64,000 bases of DNA from Streptomyces canus 299MFChir4.1 (GCF_000383615.1 NZ_KB911586.1:1-64000); one strand, 5' to 3'; shown: positions 9,063 through 18,746, counted from the first letter of the stretch. The notes: generated by a model from the letters alone, not told the origin. Numbers and translations: made by a program.

Positions 9063-9785
9063 ATGCCGGGCATGACGCCGTCCGCCCCCGACGCCAACGC
9101 ACCGTCCCTGCCCCACCAGATCAAGCAGCACGCCCACGACCTGGCCGAGCCCATCAAGCCGAAGCTGCGCGGCTGGCTCCACCTCGGCATGTTCCCGACC
9201 GCACTGATCGCGGGGCTGGTGCTCACCGCCCTCGCGGACTCCACCAGAGGCCGGATCGCCTGCGGGATCTTCGCCCTGACCGCCTGCCTGCTGTTCGGAG
9301 TCAGCGCGCTGTACCACCGGGGCACCTGGAGCCCCCGCATGGACGGCGTCCTGCGACGGCTGGACCACGCCAACATCTTCCTGATCATCGCGGGCACCTA
9401 CACGCCGCTGACCATGCTGCTCCTGCCGGGCAGCAAGGGGCGCTGGCTGCTGTGGGGCATCTGGGGTGCGGCCGTGGCCGGCATCCTCTTCCGGGTCTTC
9501 TGGGTCGGCGCCCCGCGCTGGCTCTACACCCCCTGCTACATCGCGATGGGCTGGGCCGCGGTCTTCTTCCTGCCCGACTTCATGCGCGCCGGCGGGGTCA
9601 CGGTCCTGGTCCTGGTCGTCATCGGCGGCCTGCTCTACAGCGCGGGCGGCGTGATCTACGGCCTCAAGCGACCGAACCCGTCACCGCGCTGGTTCGGCTT
9701 CCACGAGGTGTTCCACTCCCTGACCGTGGCCGCGTTCGCCGTCCACTACGTCGGCATCTCACTGGTGGCGTACCAGCACACGTAG
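9063..9785 (+). CDS. trhA: Hemolysin III / PAQR-family membrane protein
   Basis: Predicted 240-residue integral membrane protein with about seven transmembrane helices, of the hemolysin III (TrhA/YqfA, PAQR-like) family. Conserved family motifs include SALYHRGTW after helix 2, DHANIFLIIAGTYTP, and a C-terminal FHEVFHSLTVAAF with the histidines thought to bind metal. In bacteria the family is linked to membrane lipid homeostasis; haemolytic activity is not a safe inference here. The start could also be the ATG three codons later (9072). It is followed by a good intrinsic terminator. Confidence 0.9.
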   Translation: MPGMTPSAPDANAPSLPHQIKQHAHDLAEPIKPKLRGWLHLGMFPTALIAGLVLTALADSTRGRIACGIFALTACLLFGVSALYHRGTWSPRMDGVLRRLDHANIFLIIAGTYTPLTMLLLPGSKGRWLLWGIWGAAVAGILFRVFWVGAPRWLYTPCYIAMGWAAVFFLPDFMRAGGVTVLVLVVIGGLLYSAGGVIYGLKRPNPSPRWFGFHEVFHSLTVAAFAVHYVGISLVAYQHT

Positions 9786-9804
9786 ACCGCTGCACACCCC
9801 TCCG

Positions 9805-9836
9805 AGGGCCACGGCTCCCCAGCTGTGGCCCTTTTT
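9805..9836 (+). terminator. Intrinsic terminator after hemolysin III gene
   Basis: A hairpin with stem GGGCCAC...GTGGCCC and an internal GCT/AGC pairing is followed directly by TTTTT (9832-9836). It lies 20 bp after the trhA stop and insulates the MFS operon promoter that follows. Confidence 0.85.
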
Positions 9837-9851
9837 GCATGCCAAAGTCGA

Positions 9852-9884
9852 TTGACAGTCTCTAGCTTTTGAGAGTTACTCTCA
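9852..9884 (+). promoter_or_regulatory. MFS operon promoter with embedded TetR-type operator
   Basis: A consensus -35 (TTGACA, 9852-9857) is followed by a perfect 15-bp palindrome TGAGAGTTACTCTCA (9870-9884), which covers the -10 position (TTACTC or TACTCT, about 9876-9883). The MFS start codon is at 9889 with no Shine-Dalgarno sequence, so the transcript is probably leaderless or nearly so. The TetR-family gene at the end of the operon is the obvious candidate to bind here. Confidence 0.75.
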
Positions 9885-9888
9885 TTTC

Positions 9889-11427
9889 ATGGAAACCATC
9901 ACTCCGGACCCCCGACGCTGGTGGGCCCTGGCCGCCCTCGTCGCAAGCATGCTGACGCTCGGCTTCGACCTGACGATCCTCAACGTGGCCCTGCCGACCA
10001 TGGCCGCCGACCTCGACGCCGGAACCGGCGCCCAGCAATGGATGGCGGACGCCTACGTCGTCGTCTTCGCCGCCCTGATGCTCCCCGCGGGCCTCCTCGG
10101 CGACCGGTTCGGACGGCGCCGGATGCTGATCGCGGGACTCGCGGTCTTCCTCGCCGGCTCCCTGGTCGGCGCACTGGCCGGCGACGTCAACGCGGTCATC
10201 GCCGCCCGCGCGCTGATGGGCGTCGGCGGCGCCCTCGTCACCCCGCTCGCGCTCTCCGTGCTGCCCACGCTCTTCGCTCCCGACGAGCGCACCAAGGCCG
10301 TCGGCATCGTCTCCGCCGCCTCCGCGCTCGGCCTGCCGCTCGGCCCGATCATCGGCGGCTGGCTGCTGAACCACTTCTGGTGGGGCTCGGTCTTCCTGGT
10401 CAACGTCCCCATGGCCGCGATCGGCATCGCCGCCTGCGTCTTCCTGCTCCCCGAGACCCGCGACCCCTCCTCCCCCACGGTCGACGCCCTCTCCACCGCG
10501 CTCACCGTCACCGGCCTCGGCGCCCTCGTCTACGCGATCATCGAGGCACCCGCCCGCGGCTGGGGCGACCCGCTGGTGCTGGGCATGCTGGCGGGATCCG
10601 TCGTCCTGATCGCCGGACTGGTGCTGCGCGAACGCCGGGTCCGGCACCCCATGCTCGACATGACCCTGCTCACCCACCGCGGCTTCCTCTTCAACACCAT
10701 CGCCGCGACCCTCGTGAACTTCGTCCTCTCCGGCCTGCTGTTCGTCCTCCCGCCCTTCCTCCAGGCCGTCCTCGGCCACGACGCCCTCGGCACCGGCGTC
10801 CGGCTGCTGCCGATGATGGGCGGACTGCTGGTCGCCTCCCGCCTCGCCCCCAAGGTCGTCACCCGCTTCGGCGCCCGCGCCACGGTCAGCGCCGGCCTGG
10901 TGGTCCTGGCCTTCGCCGGGCTCCTGGGCAGCCGTACGACCGCGGACTCCGGCTACGGATTCGTCGCGCTGTGGCTCTCGCTCACCGGCTTCGGCTTCGG
11001 CCTCTCGCTCATCCCCGCCATGAACGGCGGCCTCAGCGCCCTGCCCCGCGACCGCGCAGGCAGCGGCTCCGGACTCCTGATGACCATGCGCCAGGTCGGC
11101 GGCGCGATCGGCATCGCCCTGCTCGGCAGCCTGCTCGCCTCCACCTTCCGGGACCGCCTCGACGTCACCGGACTGCCCGCACAGGCCGCCGGCACCGCCC
11201 AGGAGTCCGTGGTCGCCGCCCACCAGGTCGCCCAGCGCACCGGCTCGGCCGACCTGCTGGCCTCCGCGAACAGCGCCTACGCCCACGGCATGGGCGTCGT
11301 CCTGCTGGTCTGCGGCATCGCGGCCCTCGTCGCCGCACTCCTCGCGGCCGCGTTCCTGCCGGGCACATCCCGCCCGACCGATACCCCCACCGACCCGGAC
11401 ATGGCTGCCGAGGAGGCCCATGCCTGA
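9889..11427 (+). CDS. DHA2-family (EmrB/QacA-like) MFS drug exporter
   Basis: Predicted 512-residue proton-coupled exporter with about 14 transmembrane helices. Typical family features are an acidic residue in helix 1 (LGFDLTILNVALP), the motif-A loop GDRFGRRRMLI between helices 2 and 3, and motif C near GLPLGPIIGGWLL. It is followed after 2 bp by a TetR regulator on the same strand, the usual arrangement for a substrate-inducible efflux pump. The ATG at 9889 lacks a ribosome binding site and sits at the predicted transcription start. Substrate not predictable from sequence. Confidence 0.93.
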   Translation: METITPDPRRWWALAALVASMLTLGFDLTILNVALPTMAADLDAGTGAQQWMADAYVVVFAALMLPAGLLGDRFGRRRMLIAGLAVFLAGSLVGALAGDVNAVIAARALMGVGGALVTPLALSVLPTLFAPDERTKAVGIVSAASALGLPLGPIIGGWLLNHFWWGSVFLVNVPMAAIGIAACVFLLPETRDPSSPTVDALSTALTVTGLGALVYAIIEAPARGWGDPLVLGMLAGSVVLIAGLVLRERRVRHPMLDMTLLTHRGFLFNTIAATLVNFVLSGLLFVLPPFLQAVLGHDALGTGVRLLPMMGGLLVASRLAPKVVTRFGARATVSAGLVVLAFAGLLGSRTTADSGYGFVALWLSLTGFGFGLSLIPAMNGGLSALPRDRAGSGSGLLMTMRQVGGAIGIALLGSLLASTFRDRLDVTGLPAQAAGTAQESVVAAHQVAQRTGSADLLASANSAYAHGMGVVLLVCGIAALVAALLAAAFLPGTSRPTDTPTDPDMAAEEAHA

Positions 11428-11429
11428 GA

Positions 11430-12065
11430 ATGGCACCTATGACGCCCGTACACTCCACTCCCCCCGCTGACCTCTCCCAGCTGGGACTTCGCGAGCGGAA
11501 GAAGATCAAGACCCGGACGGCGATCCGCGACGCGACGTACGCGCTGATCGAGGAACAGGGCTACGAAGCCACCACGGTCGAGCAGATCGCCGAGCGCGCC
11601 GAGGTGTCGCCGTCCACGGTCTTCCGCTACTTCCCCACGAAGGAGGACATCGTCCTCACGGACGAGTACGACCCCGTCATGCTGGAGGAACTGCTCGCCC
11701 GGCCCGCGGACGAGCCGTGGATGGAGTCCGTGCGGCACATCCTGCACCGCGCCCTCGACGTCTCCGCGGTGGAACAGGAGGTGACCCGGCTGCGGGCCCG
11801 CCTGATGATCCAGGTCCCCGCGGTCCGCGCCCGCATGATGGAGAGCATGTCCGTCACCGGCCGCCTGCTCGCCGGCGCCATCGCGGAACGCACCGGCCGG
11901 GACGCGGACGACCTGGAGGTACGGGTCCTGACGATGTCCCTGCTCGGCGGTCTCACCGAGATGTACCAGTACTGGGCGGAGAACGGCATGCGGGACGACC
12001 TGCACGGCCTCACCGACCGCGCCCTGCACGTCCTGGAACACGGGCTGCCCCCGAAAAAGCCCTGA
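11430..12065 (+). CDS. TetR-family regulator of the MFS exporter
   Basis: Predicted 211-residue repressor (208 if the ATG at 11439 is used). The N-terminal helix-turn-helix covers about residues 25-65 (RTAIRDATYALIEEQGY, then TVEQIAERAEVSPSTVFRYF). The remainder is a helical ligand-binding and dimerisation domain. It begins 2 bp after the exporter stop, so the two share a transcript, and the 15-bp palindrome in the operon promoter is its likely autoregulatory target. The ligand is unknown. Confidence 0.92.
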   Translation: MAPMTPVHSTPPADLSQLGLRERKKIKTRTAIRDATYALIEEQGYEATTVEQIAERAEVSPSTVFRYFPTKEDIVLTDEYDPVMLEELLARPADEPWMESVRHILHRALDVSAVEQEVTRLRARLMIQVPAVRARMMESMSVTGRLLAGAIAERTGRDADDLEVRVLTMSLLGGLTEMYQYWAENGMRDDLHGLTDRALHVLEHGLPPKKP

Positions 12066-12098
12066 GCCCACCGCGCGCCCGCATGCCATCCTGACCCG

Positions 12099-12857
12099 GT
12101 GAGCGCACCCGAGATCCACGTCGAATTCGCCCCGGAACTGGCCCTGTTCATCCCGCAGGGACGCCGCCTCGGAGCCACCCCGGTCACCACCGACGGCACC
12201 TCCTCCCTCGGCCATGTCGTGGAGTCCCTCGGCGTCCCGCTCACCGAGGTCGGCACACTGCGCGTCAACGGCCGCGAGGTGCCGAGGTCCTACGTCCCCT
12301 CCGCGGGCGACACCGTCGACGTCCTCCCGGTCGCCCGCCCCCAGCAGGTCCCCGGCGCCCCGCTCCGCTTCCTCCTCGACGTCCACCTCGGCACCCTCGC
12401 CCGCCGACTGCGCCTGCTCGGCGTGGACACGGCCTACGAGTCCACGGACATCGGCGACCCGGCCCTCGCCACCCGCTCCGCGACCGAGAAACGCGTCATG
12501 CTCAGCCGCGACCGGGGCCTGCTGCACCGCAGGGAACTCTGGGCGGGCGCCTTCGTCTACAGCACCCGCCCCGAGGACCAACTCCGCGACATCCTGGACC
12601 GCTTCCGCCCCGAACTACGCCCCTGGACCCGCTGCACCGCCTGCAACGGCCTGCTGCGCGAGGCCACCAAGGAGCAGGTCGCGGACCGGCTGGAACACGG
12701 CACGGAACGCTCGTACGACGTGTTCGCCCAGTGCGAGGACTGCGGCCGCCCCTACTGGAAGGGCGCACACCACGAACAGCTGGAGGCGATCGTGGCGAAC
12801 GCCCTGGCGGAGGCTAGCCGCCCAACGCCACCCGCAGCGCCTCCGCGTCGGTCGTAG
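12099..12857 (+). CDS. Ubiquitin-like plus Mut7-C RNase domain protein
   Basis: Predicted 252-residue protein. Residues 1-80 form a ubiquitin/ThiS-like beta-grasp domain (Mut7-C-associated ubiquitin fold, with VNGREVP). Residues 88-240 form a Mut7-C domain of the PIN-like nuclease fold ([25 protein letters not shown]), ending in a CTAC...CEDC zinc ribbon. The family is predicted to be an RNase, possibly in RNA quality control, without a settled substrate. The C-terminus overlaps the convergent DUF255 gene by 44 bp, so both C-termini are read from the same DNA. Confidence 0.85.
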   Translation: MSAPEIHVEFAPELALFIPQGRRLGATPVTTDGTSSLGHVVESLGVPLTEVGTLRVNGREVPRSYVPSAGDTVDVLPVARPQQVPGAPLRFLLDVHLGTLARRLRLLGVDTAYESTDIGDPALATRSATEKRVMLSRDRGLLHRRELWAGAFVYSTRPEDQLRDILDRFRPELRPWTRCTACNGLLREATKEQVADRLEHGTERSYDVFAQCEDCGRPYWKGAHHEQLEAIVANALAEASRPTPPAAPPRRS

Positions 12858-14844
12858 GCGCGTCACAGGTGAAGTGCCGGCAGACGTAAGCCGTGGGCCG
12901 GCCGTCGACGAGGATCCGGTCGGCGAGCAACGGCAGTTCGTCACTGCCCGCGGTCCCCACCGCCACCACCGCGCCGGGAGCGGTACCCAGAAGTGCCGTC
13001 CGGTGCAGCGCCTTCGTGGCGTCGTCGGCCGGCGCGGGCCCCACGATCGCGACCTCCTTCGGCCCGTCCAGGAACGCCTCAGCGACCGCCAGCCCCCACC
13101 CGACGAACCGCGGCACCCGGGGCCCGAGCGCCTTCACCACCCCGAGCGCCTTCTCCGCGCCCTCGCGATGGGGCTCGGACCCGGTCTGCGCGGCGTAGGA
13201 CACCAGCGCCCCCGCAGCGGCCGTCCACCCGGAGGGCACCGCGTTGTCGGTCGGGTCCTGCGGCCTCCGGATCAGCCGCTCGGCGTCGGCGGCGGTGTCG
13301 AACAGCGCCCCCTCCGGCCCGGTGAACCGCGTCAGCACGTGGTCGAGCAGGAACCCGGCGAAGTCGAGCCAGACCCCCTCCCCGGTCACCGACGCGAGCG
13401 CGAGGAACCCCTCGGCCACGTCGGCGTAATCCTCCAGCACCCCGGCGTTGGCACCCACCTGACCGTCCTTGCTGGTACGGGACAGCCGGACCTGCTCGTC
13501 CAGATGCAGCCGTACGAGGAGGTCGGCGGCCCCGAGCGCGGCGTCCACCAGGTCGGGCCGGTCGAAGTAGGCACCGGTCTCGGCGAGCGCGGCGATCGCG
13601 AGGCCGTTCCACGCGGCGACGACCTTGTCGTCCCGGCCGGGGGCAGGCCGCCGCGCCCGCGCGTCCAGCAGCCGCCGCCTGATGGACTCGACCTTCTCGG
13701 CGTCGAACACCGTCTCCTGCTGCGGGAGTTGCAGCACCGACTGCCCGTGCTCGAAGGTGCCCTCCTCGGTGACACCGAAGTACTGGGCGGCGAGCTCGGC
13801 ATCCTGCTCCCCGAGCACCTCACGCAACTGCTCCGGCGTCCACACGTAGTACGCGCCCTCGACATGCCTGCCCGTCCCGTCGTCGCTGTCGGCATCCAGC
13901 GCCGAGGCGAACCCGCCCTCGGCGGTGCGCAGTTCCCGCACCATGAAGTCGGCGGTGTCGAGCGCGACCCTACGGGCGAGGTCGGAGCCGGTGGCCCGCC
14001 AGAGGTGGGCGTAGACACGGCACAGCAGGGCGTTGTCATAGAGCATCTTCTCGAAGTGCGGCACGATCCAGTCCCGGTCCACGGAGTAGCGGGCGAAGCC
14101 GCCACCGAGCTGGTCGTGGATACCGCCCCGGGCCATCCGCTCGCAGGTGTCCTGCGCCATCTGAAGAGCACCCTCGGCACCGGTGCGGGCGTGGTGCCGC
14201 AACAGGAACTCCACGACCATCGACGGTGGGAACTTCGGCGCCCCGCCGAAACCGCCGCGCTGCGCGTCGTACTCCCGCGTCAGCCCGAGCAGGGCCGCAG
14301 CGAGCTGCTCCTCACCGGGCGCCTGCGAGTCCCCGTACGAGATCTCCCGCCCGGCCAGGTCCCGCACGATCTTCCCGGCGACCTCCGCGACCTCGTCCCG
14401 CCGGTCGCTCCAGGCGGCCCGTACCCCCTCCAGCACCTGCCGGAAGGAGGGCATGCCCTGGCGGGGCGAGGGAGGGAAGTAAGTGCCGAAGTAGAAGGGC
14501 TCGGCGTCAGGGGTGAGAAACACGGTCATGGGCCAGCCACCCTGCCCGGTGGCGGCCTGCACGGCCTCCATGTAGACGGCGTCCACGTCGGGGCGTTCCT
14601 CGCGGTCGACCTTGATGTTGACGAAGTGCTCGTTCATGAAAGCGGCGACCGCTTCGTCCTCGAAGCTTTCCCGGGCGAGGACGTGGCACCAGTGGCAGCT
14701 CGAATACCCGACGCTCAGCAGAACGGGTTTGTTCGTCTTCCGCGCCTCCTCGAAGGCCCCGGCCGACCAGGGCCACCAGTCGACCGGGTTGTCCGCGTGC
14801 TGCAGGAGGTAGGGGGACGTCTCGTGGGCCAGTCGGTTCGGCAT
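12814..14844 (-). CDS. Thioredoxin-fold DUF255 (YyaL/spermatogenesis-associated 20-like) protein
   Basis: Predicted 676-residue cytosolic protein. The N-terminal DUF255 thioredoxin-like domain starts with the family signature [19 protein letters not shown] and holds a CxxC-type redox motif (SSCHWCH). The long C-terminal part resembles an alpha/alpha six-hairpin glycosidase-like fold. The family is widespread, but its substrate is not established. The ATG at 14844 is preferred over 14853 because an AGGA element lies about 8 nt upstream of it. It overlaps the convergent Mut7-C gene by 44 bp. Confidence 0.88.
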   Translation of the reverse strand: MPNRLAHETSPYLLQHADNPVDWWPWSAGAFEEARKTNKPVLLSVGYSSCHWCHVLARESFEDEAVAAFMNEHFVNIKVDREERPDVDAVYMEAVQAATGQGGWPMTVFLTPDAEPFYFGTYFPPSPRQGMPSFRQVLEGVRAAWSDRRDEVAEVAGKIVRDLAGREISYGDSQAPGEEQLAAALLGLTREYDAQRGGFGGAPKFPPSMVVEFLLRHHARTGAEGALQMAQDTCERMARGGIHDQLGGGFARYSVDRDWIVPHFEKMLYDNALLCRVYAHLWRATGSDLARRVALDTADFMVRELRTAEGGFASALDADSDDGTGRHVEGAYYVWTPEQLREVLGEQDAELAAQYFGVTEEGTFEHGQSVLQLPQQETVFDAEKVESIRRRLLDARARRPAPGRDDKVVAAWNGLAIAALAETGAYFDRPDLVDAALGAADLLVRLHLDEQVRLSRTSKDGQVGANAGVLEDYADVAEGFLALASVTGEGVWLDFAGFLLDHVLTRFTGPEGALFDTAADAERLIRRPQDPTDNAVPSGWTAAAGALVSYAAQTGSEPHREGAEKALGVVKALGPRVPRFVGWGLAVAEAFLDGPKEVAIVGPAPADDATKALHRTALLGTAPGAVVAVGTAGSDELPLLADRILVDGRPTAYVCRHFTCDAPTTDAEALRVALGG

Positions 14845-15011
14845 GGGGTCCATCCTGCCGCAGTACCCCTCGGGTCAGGCGGCAGGCGGTCCCGACTGCG
14901 ATGTCGACAAACCCTCCCCGATCGGAGCGGGATCGCCTCGCCCTCTCGCCCCGATGCCCCGTCCGCAGCACACTTGACCAAGAAAGCCGTTGCCGCCGGA
15001 GGGGGACTGAC

Positions 15012-18000
15012 ATGCGGGACAGCCATCGGGCGGAAGCCGAACGGCTGTTGGGGCGGGCCGTGGAGGAGGAGGTGCGGCGATCGGGCGGGCGGGTCGACGG
15101 CGTCGTACTGCTCGCGCGGGCCCGTGGATCGCTGGACGCGATGGCGCAGACGGCCGCCGAGGAGTACGAGGCCTACACGCGCGCGCTGGACGAGGCGCAG
15201 GCCGGGCAGCTGACCTTCGGGCAGCGGTATGCGAAGGAGGCGTCCGGGACTCCCCTGCTGGTGGCGGCGGTCGCCGCCCTGGCCGCCGCCGTCGCCGACC
15301 TGGCGCTCGGCACCGACGCGGGCACCGCGCTGGGCGCGGGCGTGGTCGTGGGGGTCGTGGGTGCCGCGGCGACCGTGGTGAAGGTGGCCGGTTCGCATCT
15401 GCCGGCCGCGCATCACCGGGCGGGCGCGATGGGCCAGCCCGGCGGTCCGGAACAACTGCGGCTCCAGTGGCTGACGGCGCTGGAGGTACGGGGGATCCGG
15501 CCCTTCCTCGACCAGCAGCGGGTGCTGAACGCGTCGACCGGTCCGAAGAAGACGGGCCCTCGACTGCGCGGCACGGACAAGAGCGCGGCGGCCAGGGGAA
15601 GGAGCGTGCTGGAGCAGTCGTTCGGTCAACTTCCCGAGCGGATCGGTGAGTTCGCGGGCCGCCGGACGGAGATGGGCCGGATACGGCAGTGGGTGCAGGC
15701 GTCGCGTGCGACCACCGAGACCCGGCCCACGGTGGTCGTGCTGCACGGACCGCCCGGCAGCGGCCGTACGGCACTCGCGGTCCGGGCGGCGCACGAGCTC
15801 AAGGACTACTTCCGGGGTGCCTGCGTCGTGGACCTGCGCGGCGACAACCCGGAGGAGTCGCCGCTGTCCACCCGGGACGCGCTGATGCATCTGCTGAACC
15901 GGCTCGGCGCCCCGCGCGAGCAGTTGTTGTTCCGTGAGCGTTCCTCCCCGGACCAGCAGGTCAAGCGGCTGAGCGAGCTGTACCAGCAGCATCTGACCGG
16001 TCTGCCGGTGACCATCGTCCTGGACGACGCCTCGGACCCCGAGCAGGTCCGCACCCTCGTCCCCGAGCGTTCCGACAGCCTGGTCCTGGTCACCGCGCGC
16101 GAGCCGCTCGTTCTGCCGTCGGACCTCGCCGCCCAGGTGCACGAGCTCCCGGTCGACTCCCTGGACGCGGCGGGCGCCGAGGAGCTCCTGGAGGCGGCCG
16201 CCCAGTCCGCCACCGGCCCCTACGACGCCCAGTCCGCGGACCGGATCAGGGAGCTGTGCGGCGGTCTGCCGCTGGCCCTGCGCATAGCGGGCTCGTCCCT
16301 CGGCTCCCGCTCCCCGCGCCAACTCGCCGCGGATCTGGGGGCGTACGGTCCGGTCGGGCCGGTCGAACGCGCCCTGTGGCTCCGCTACACCGACCAGTCG
16401 GAGCCGGCCCGCCGGCTGCTGCGCCGGCTCGCGCTGGCCGGGCGGTCCTCGCTCGGCGCCGCCGCGGCCGCCGCGCTGCTGGCCACCGACGAGACGGAGG
16501 CGACCCGGCACCTGGTGGCGCTGGCCCGCGCGGGCCTGATCGACCACGTGCGCGGCAGCCGTTACCGCGTCCACGACGTGGTCCGCGCCTTCGCCCAGGC
16601 CCGACTGTCGGACGAGGAGGAGCCGGCCGAGCGCACGGCCGCGCAGGAACGCCTCATCGTCAACTACGCCGATCTCGCCGACAACGTGCTGCGCCTGGTC
16701 GACGGCAACATGTCGACCCGCTCGGACCGGTTCAGCCCGCACGGTTTCACCTCCCTCGACGAGGCGCTGCGCTGGCTGGACGACGAGTCCAGCTTCATCA
16801 CGGCGGCGCTGCGGCACGCGGACGGCGTCAACCAGGGGGCGGTCCTCAACCTCCTGGGCGCGCTGTGCGACTACTGCCTGCTGCGCGGCGACCTCTACCG
16901 CCTGGGCGAGATCAGCGAGTTGGCGCAGGCGGTGGACCAGGGGCTGCTGGTCCGTTCGGTGCAGTGGCGCACCGGTATCGCCGCCCGCCAGCTGGGCGAG
17001 CTGGACAAGGCGCGCACGACCCTGACCTCCGTGGTCGACCTGTACTTGGAGGCCCACCACGACGCGGGCGCCGCGCGCGCCCTGTGCTCCCTGGGCATCA
17101 CCCTGCACCATCAGGGTCATCTGACGGAGGCGGCGGCGAAACTGCAGGAGGCGCTGGCCCTCCAGTCGCCTCCCGAACTGGCCACGGACCGCGCCTGGAC
17201 CATGCACGCCCTGGCGGCCGTCGAGCGTGACCGTGGGCGCGTGGCCGAGTCCCTGGACCTCCTCACCCGCTCCCTGGTCCTGCACCACGCCGGCGAGTCC
17301 GTCCACGGCGAGGCCTGGGCCCACTTCCAGCTCGGCCAGCTGTCCCTGCGCATGGGCGACGTACCGCGTGCGGAGTCGGAGCTCAGAACGGCCCTCGACC
17401 TGTACGGCCGTACCCGCGACGCGCGCGGCGAGGCGTGGGCGCTGACCCAGCTGGCGCGGGCCCGGCTGGTGGCCGGGGACCCGTCGGCGGCGGTGGACGG
17501 TCTGCGCCAGGCGGCCTCCCTGCACCGCGACAACGAGGACGCGCGCGGTGAGGCATGGACGGTGTACTACCTGGGCCAGGCGCTGGAGGAGACGGGCAAC
17601 CTGGACCTCGCGGTCCGTGAGCTGGAGCGCTCCCGCACGATGTTCTCCCGCATGCGGGACGTCTACGGCCTGGCCTGCGCCCGCCACCACTCGGCCCGTG
17701 TCACCCGCGACCAACGGGCCGCGCAGACGGGCTCGTTGCGCAACTCGGGCTTCGCGCGCCAGCTCCTGGTCGACGCCCGCGCCGACTTCCAGCGCATCGG
17801 TGTCGCCCACGGCGAGGCATGGACCTGCCTGGAACTGGCGGTGGTGGACGCGGGCAACGGCCGTACCCCGCAGGCCCTCGCCCTGTGCGACGAGGCGGCG
17901 GCCCTGTTCGCCTCCTACGGCGACCAGCGGGGCGAGGACTGGGCCCGCTTCCTGCGCTGCACGCTGCTGCCGTACGCGGCACCGGGCGGCGTGGAGATCG

Positions 18001-18215
18001 GCGCCGCGGTCGCCCAGGAGGAACTGGCGGAACTGGGCCGCCGGGAGCACGCGGCACGGGACGAGAAGCTGGACGACTACGTGGGGGCGTACGGCCTGCT
18101 GCTGGAGCGCGGGGTCAACCTGGACGCGGGATGGCAGGCATGGCGCCTGGGCATGGTCCCGAACCGGCATGCGCGTGAGGTGATGGGGGTGGGGGTGGCC
18201 CCGGCGCGGGGCTGA
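15012..18215 (+). CDS. Membrane-tethered STAND NTPase with TPR repeats
   Basis: Predicted 1067-residue protein. After an N-terminal polar helix region, two hydrophobic segments (about 80-99 and 105-126) predict membrane anchoring. An NB-ARC/STAND NTPase follows, with Walker A GPPGSGRT at 246-253 and Walker B-like TIVLDDA near 334-340, then a winged-helix-like region and many tetratricopeptide repeats (about 650-1000). It resembles the NTPase-TPR half of AfsR/SARP regulators but lacks their DNA-binding domain. STAND proteins act as switches that oligomerise on a signal; some are immune sensors. The start at 15012 has a purine-rich RBS (GGAGGGGG). The trigger and output are unknown. Confidence 0.85.
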   Translation: MRDSHRAEAERLLGRAVEEEVRRSGGRVDGVVLLARARGSLDAMAQTAAEEYEAYTRALDEAQAGQLTFGQRYAKEASGTPLLVAAVAALAAAVADLALGTDAGTALGAGVVVGVVGAAATVVKVAGSHLPAAHHRAGAMGQPGGPEQLRLQWLTALEVRGIRPFLDQQRVLNASTGPKKTGPRLRGTDKSAAARGRSVLEQSFGQLPERIGEFAGRRTEMGRIRQWVQASRATTETRPTVVVLHGPPGSGRTALAVRAAHELKDYFRGACVVDLRGDNPEESPLSTRDALMHLLNRLGAPREQLLFRERSSPDQQVKRLSELYQQHLTGLPVTIVLDDASDPEQVRTLVPERSDSLVLVTAREPLVLPSDLAAQVHELPVDSLDAAGAEELLEAAAQSATGPYDAQSADRIRELCGGLPLALRIAGSSLGSRSPRQLAADLGAYGPVGPVERALWLRYTDQSEPARRLLRRLALAGRSSLGAAAAAALLATDETEATRHLVALARAGLIDHVRGSRYRVHDVVRAFAQARLSDEEEPAERTAAQERLIVNYADLADNVLRLVDGNMSTRSDRFSPHGFTSLDEALRWLDDESSFITAALRHADGVNQGAVLNLLGALCDYCLLRGDLYRLGEISELAQAVDQGLLVRSVQWRTGIAARQLGELDKARTTLTSVVDLYLEAHHDAGAARALCSLGITLHHQGHLTEAAAKLQEALALQSPPELATDRAWTMHALAAVERDRGRVAESLDLLTRSLVLHHAGESVHGEAWAHFQLGQLSLRMGDVPRAESELRTALDLYGRTRDARGEAWALTQLARARLVAGDPSAAVDGLRQAASLHRDNEDARGEAWTVYYLGQALEETGNLDLAVRELERSRTMFSRMRDVYGLACARHHSARVTRDQRAAQTGSLRNSGFARQLLVDARADFQRIGVAHGEAWTCLELAVVDAGNGRTPQALALCDEAAALFASYGDQRGEDWARFLRCTLLPYAAPGGVEIGAAVAQEELAELGRREHAARDEKLDDYVGAYGLLLERGVNLDAGWQAWRLGMVPNRHAREVMGVGVAPARG

Positions 18216-18325
18216 GCGGCACGGGCGTAGCGGACACCCGCGGGGTCTCGGTGGTCCGGGTGCCGGGTGCCTGGGATACCGGGCGCGCGTGTACCTCGGC
18301 GCCCCGGAGACTGTAGTACGTCTCA

Positions 18326-18675
18326 GAGATCCGGAAGCCGCGCGCCTCGGTGACCCGCACGCCGAACGTCACGGCGACCCGAAAGCCGGGCGCCACGGTG
18401 ATCCAGAAGCCGGGCGCGTTGGTGCCCGGCACGCCGGGCGTCACGGCAATCCGCACGCCGACGCCACAGTGACCCGCACACCGGGCGTCACGGCAATCCA
18501 CACCCTGACGCCACGTTGACCCGCACACCGGGCATCACGGTAATCCGCACACCAACGCCTCGGTGGCCCGCACACCGGGCGTCACGGCAATCCGCACACC
18601 AACGCCTCAGCGACCCGGAAACCAGGCGCCACGGTGATCCAGAAGCCAGGCGCCTCGGTGACCCGCACGCGGGCC
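18326..18675. repeat. Minisatellite of 14.75 units, 24 and 23 bp
   Basis: Tandem units with consensus GTGACCCGCACACCGGGCGT plus CACG start at 18326, 18350, 18374, 18398, 18422, 18446, 18469, 18493, 18516, 18540, 18563, 18587, 18610, 18634 and 18658 (partial). Units 6, 8, 10 and 12 are 23 bp; the others are 24 bp. Units 7-12 form three copies of a 47-bp pair. Units 3-4 and 13-14 share the variant pair GCGACCCG.../GTGATCCAGAA.... It lies between the STAND gene and a convergent small membrane protein gene. Confidence 0.92.
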
Positions 18676-18746
18676 GGGGCGCGCTTTGGGCCCGGCGTCG
18701 GCGGAGTCTGCCCGTCCGCTGCTGTCCCCGGCCCGGACACGGCCGA

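Noticed and set aside
9063..9785. Haemolysin or virulence factor
   Set aside because: The family name is historical; the conserved PAQR-like motifs point to a membrane-homeostasis role.
9862..11436. Minus-strand open frame opposite the MFS exporter
   Set aside because: Gly/Glu/Asp-rich translation without motifs; the plus strand encodes a clear 14-helix transporter with operator and regulator.
9889..12065. Part of an antibiotic biosynthetic cluster because of an exporter and TetR regulator
   Set aside because: No biosynthetic genes are near; neighbours are housekeeping or unrelated.
18326..18675. Tandem array resembling a CRISPR locus
   Set aside because: Units are directly adjacent with no unique spacers, unit length alternates between 23 and 24 bp, and no cas gene is near.
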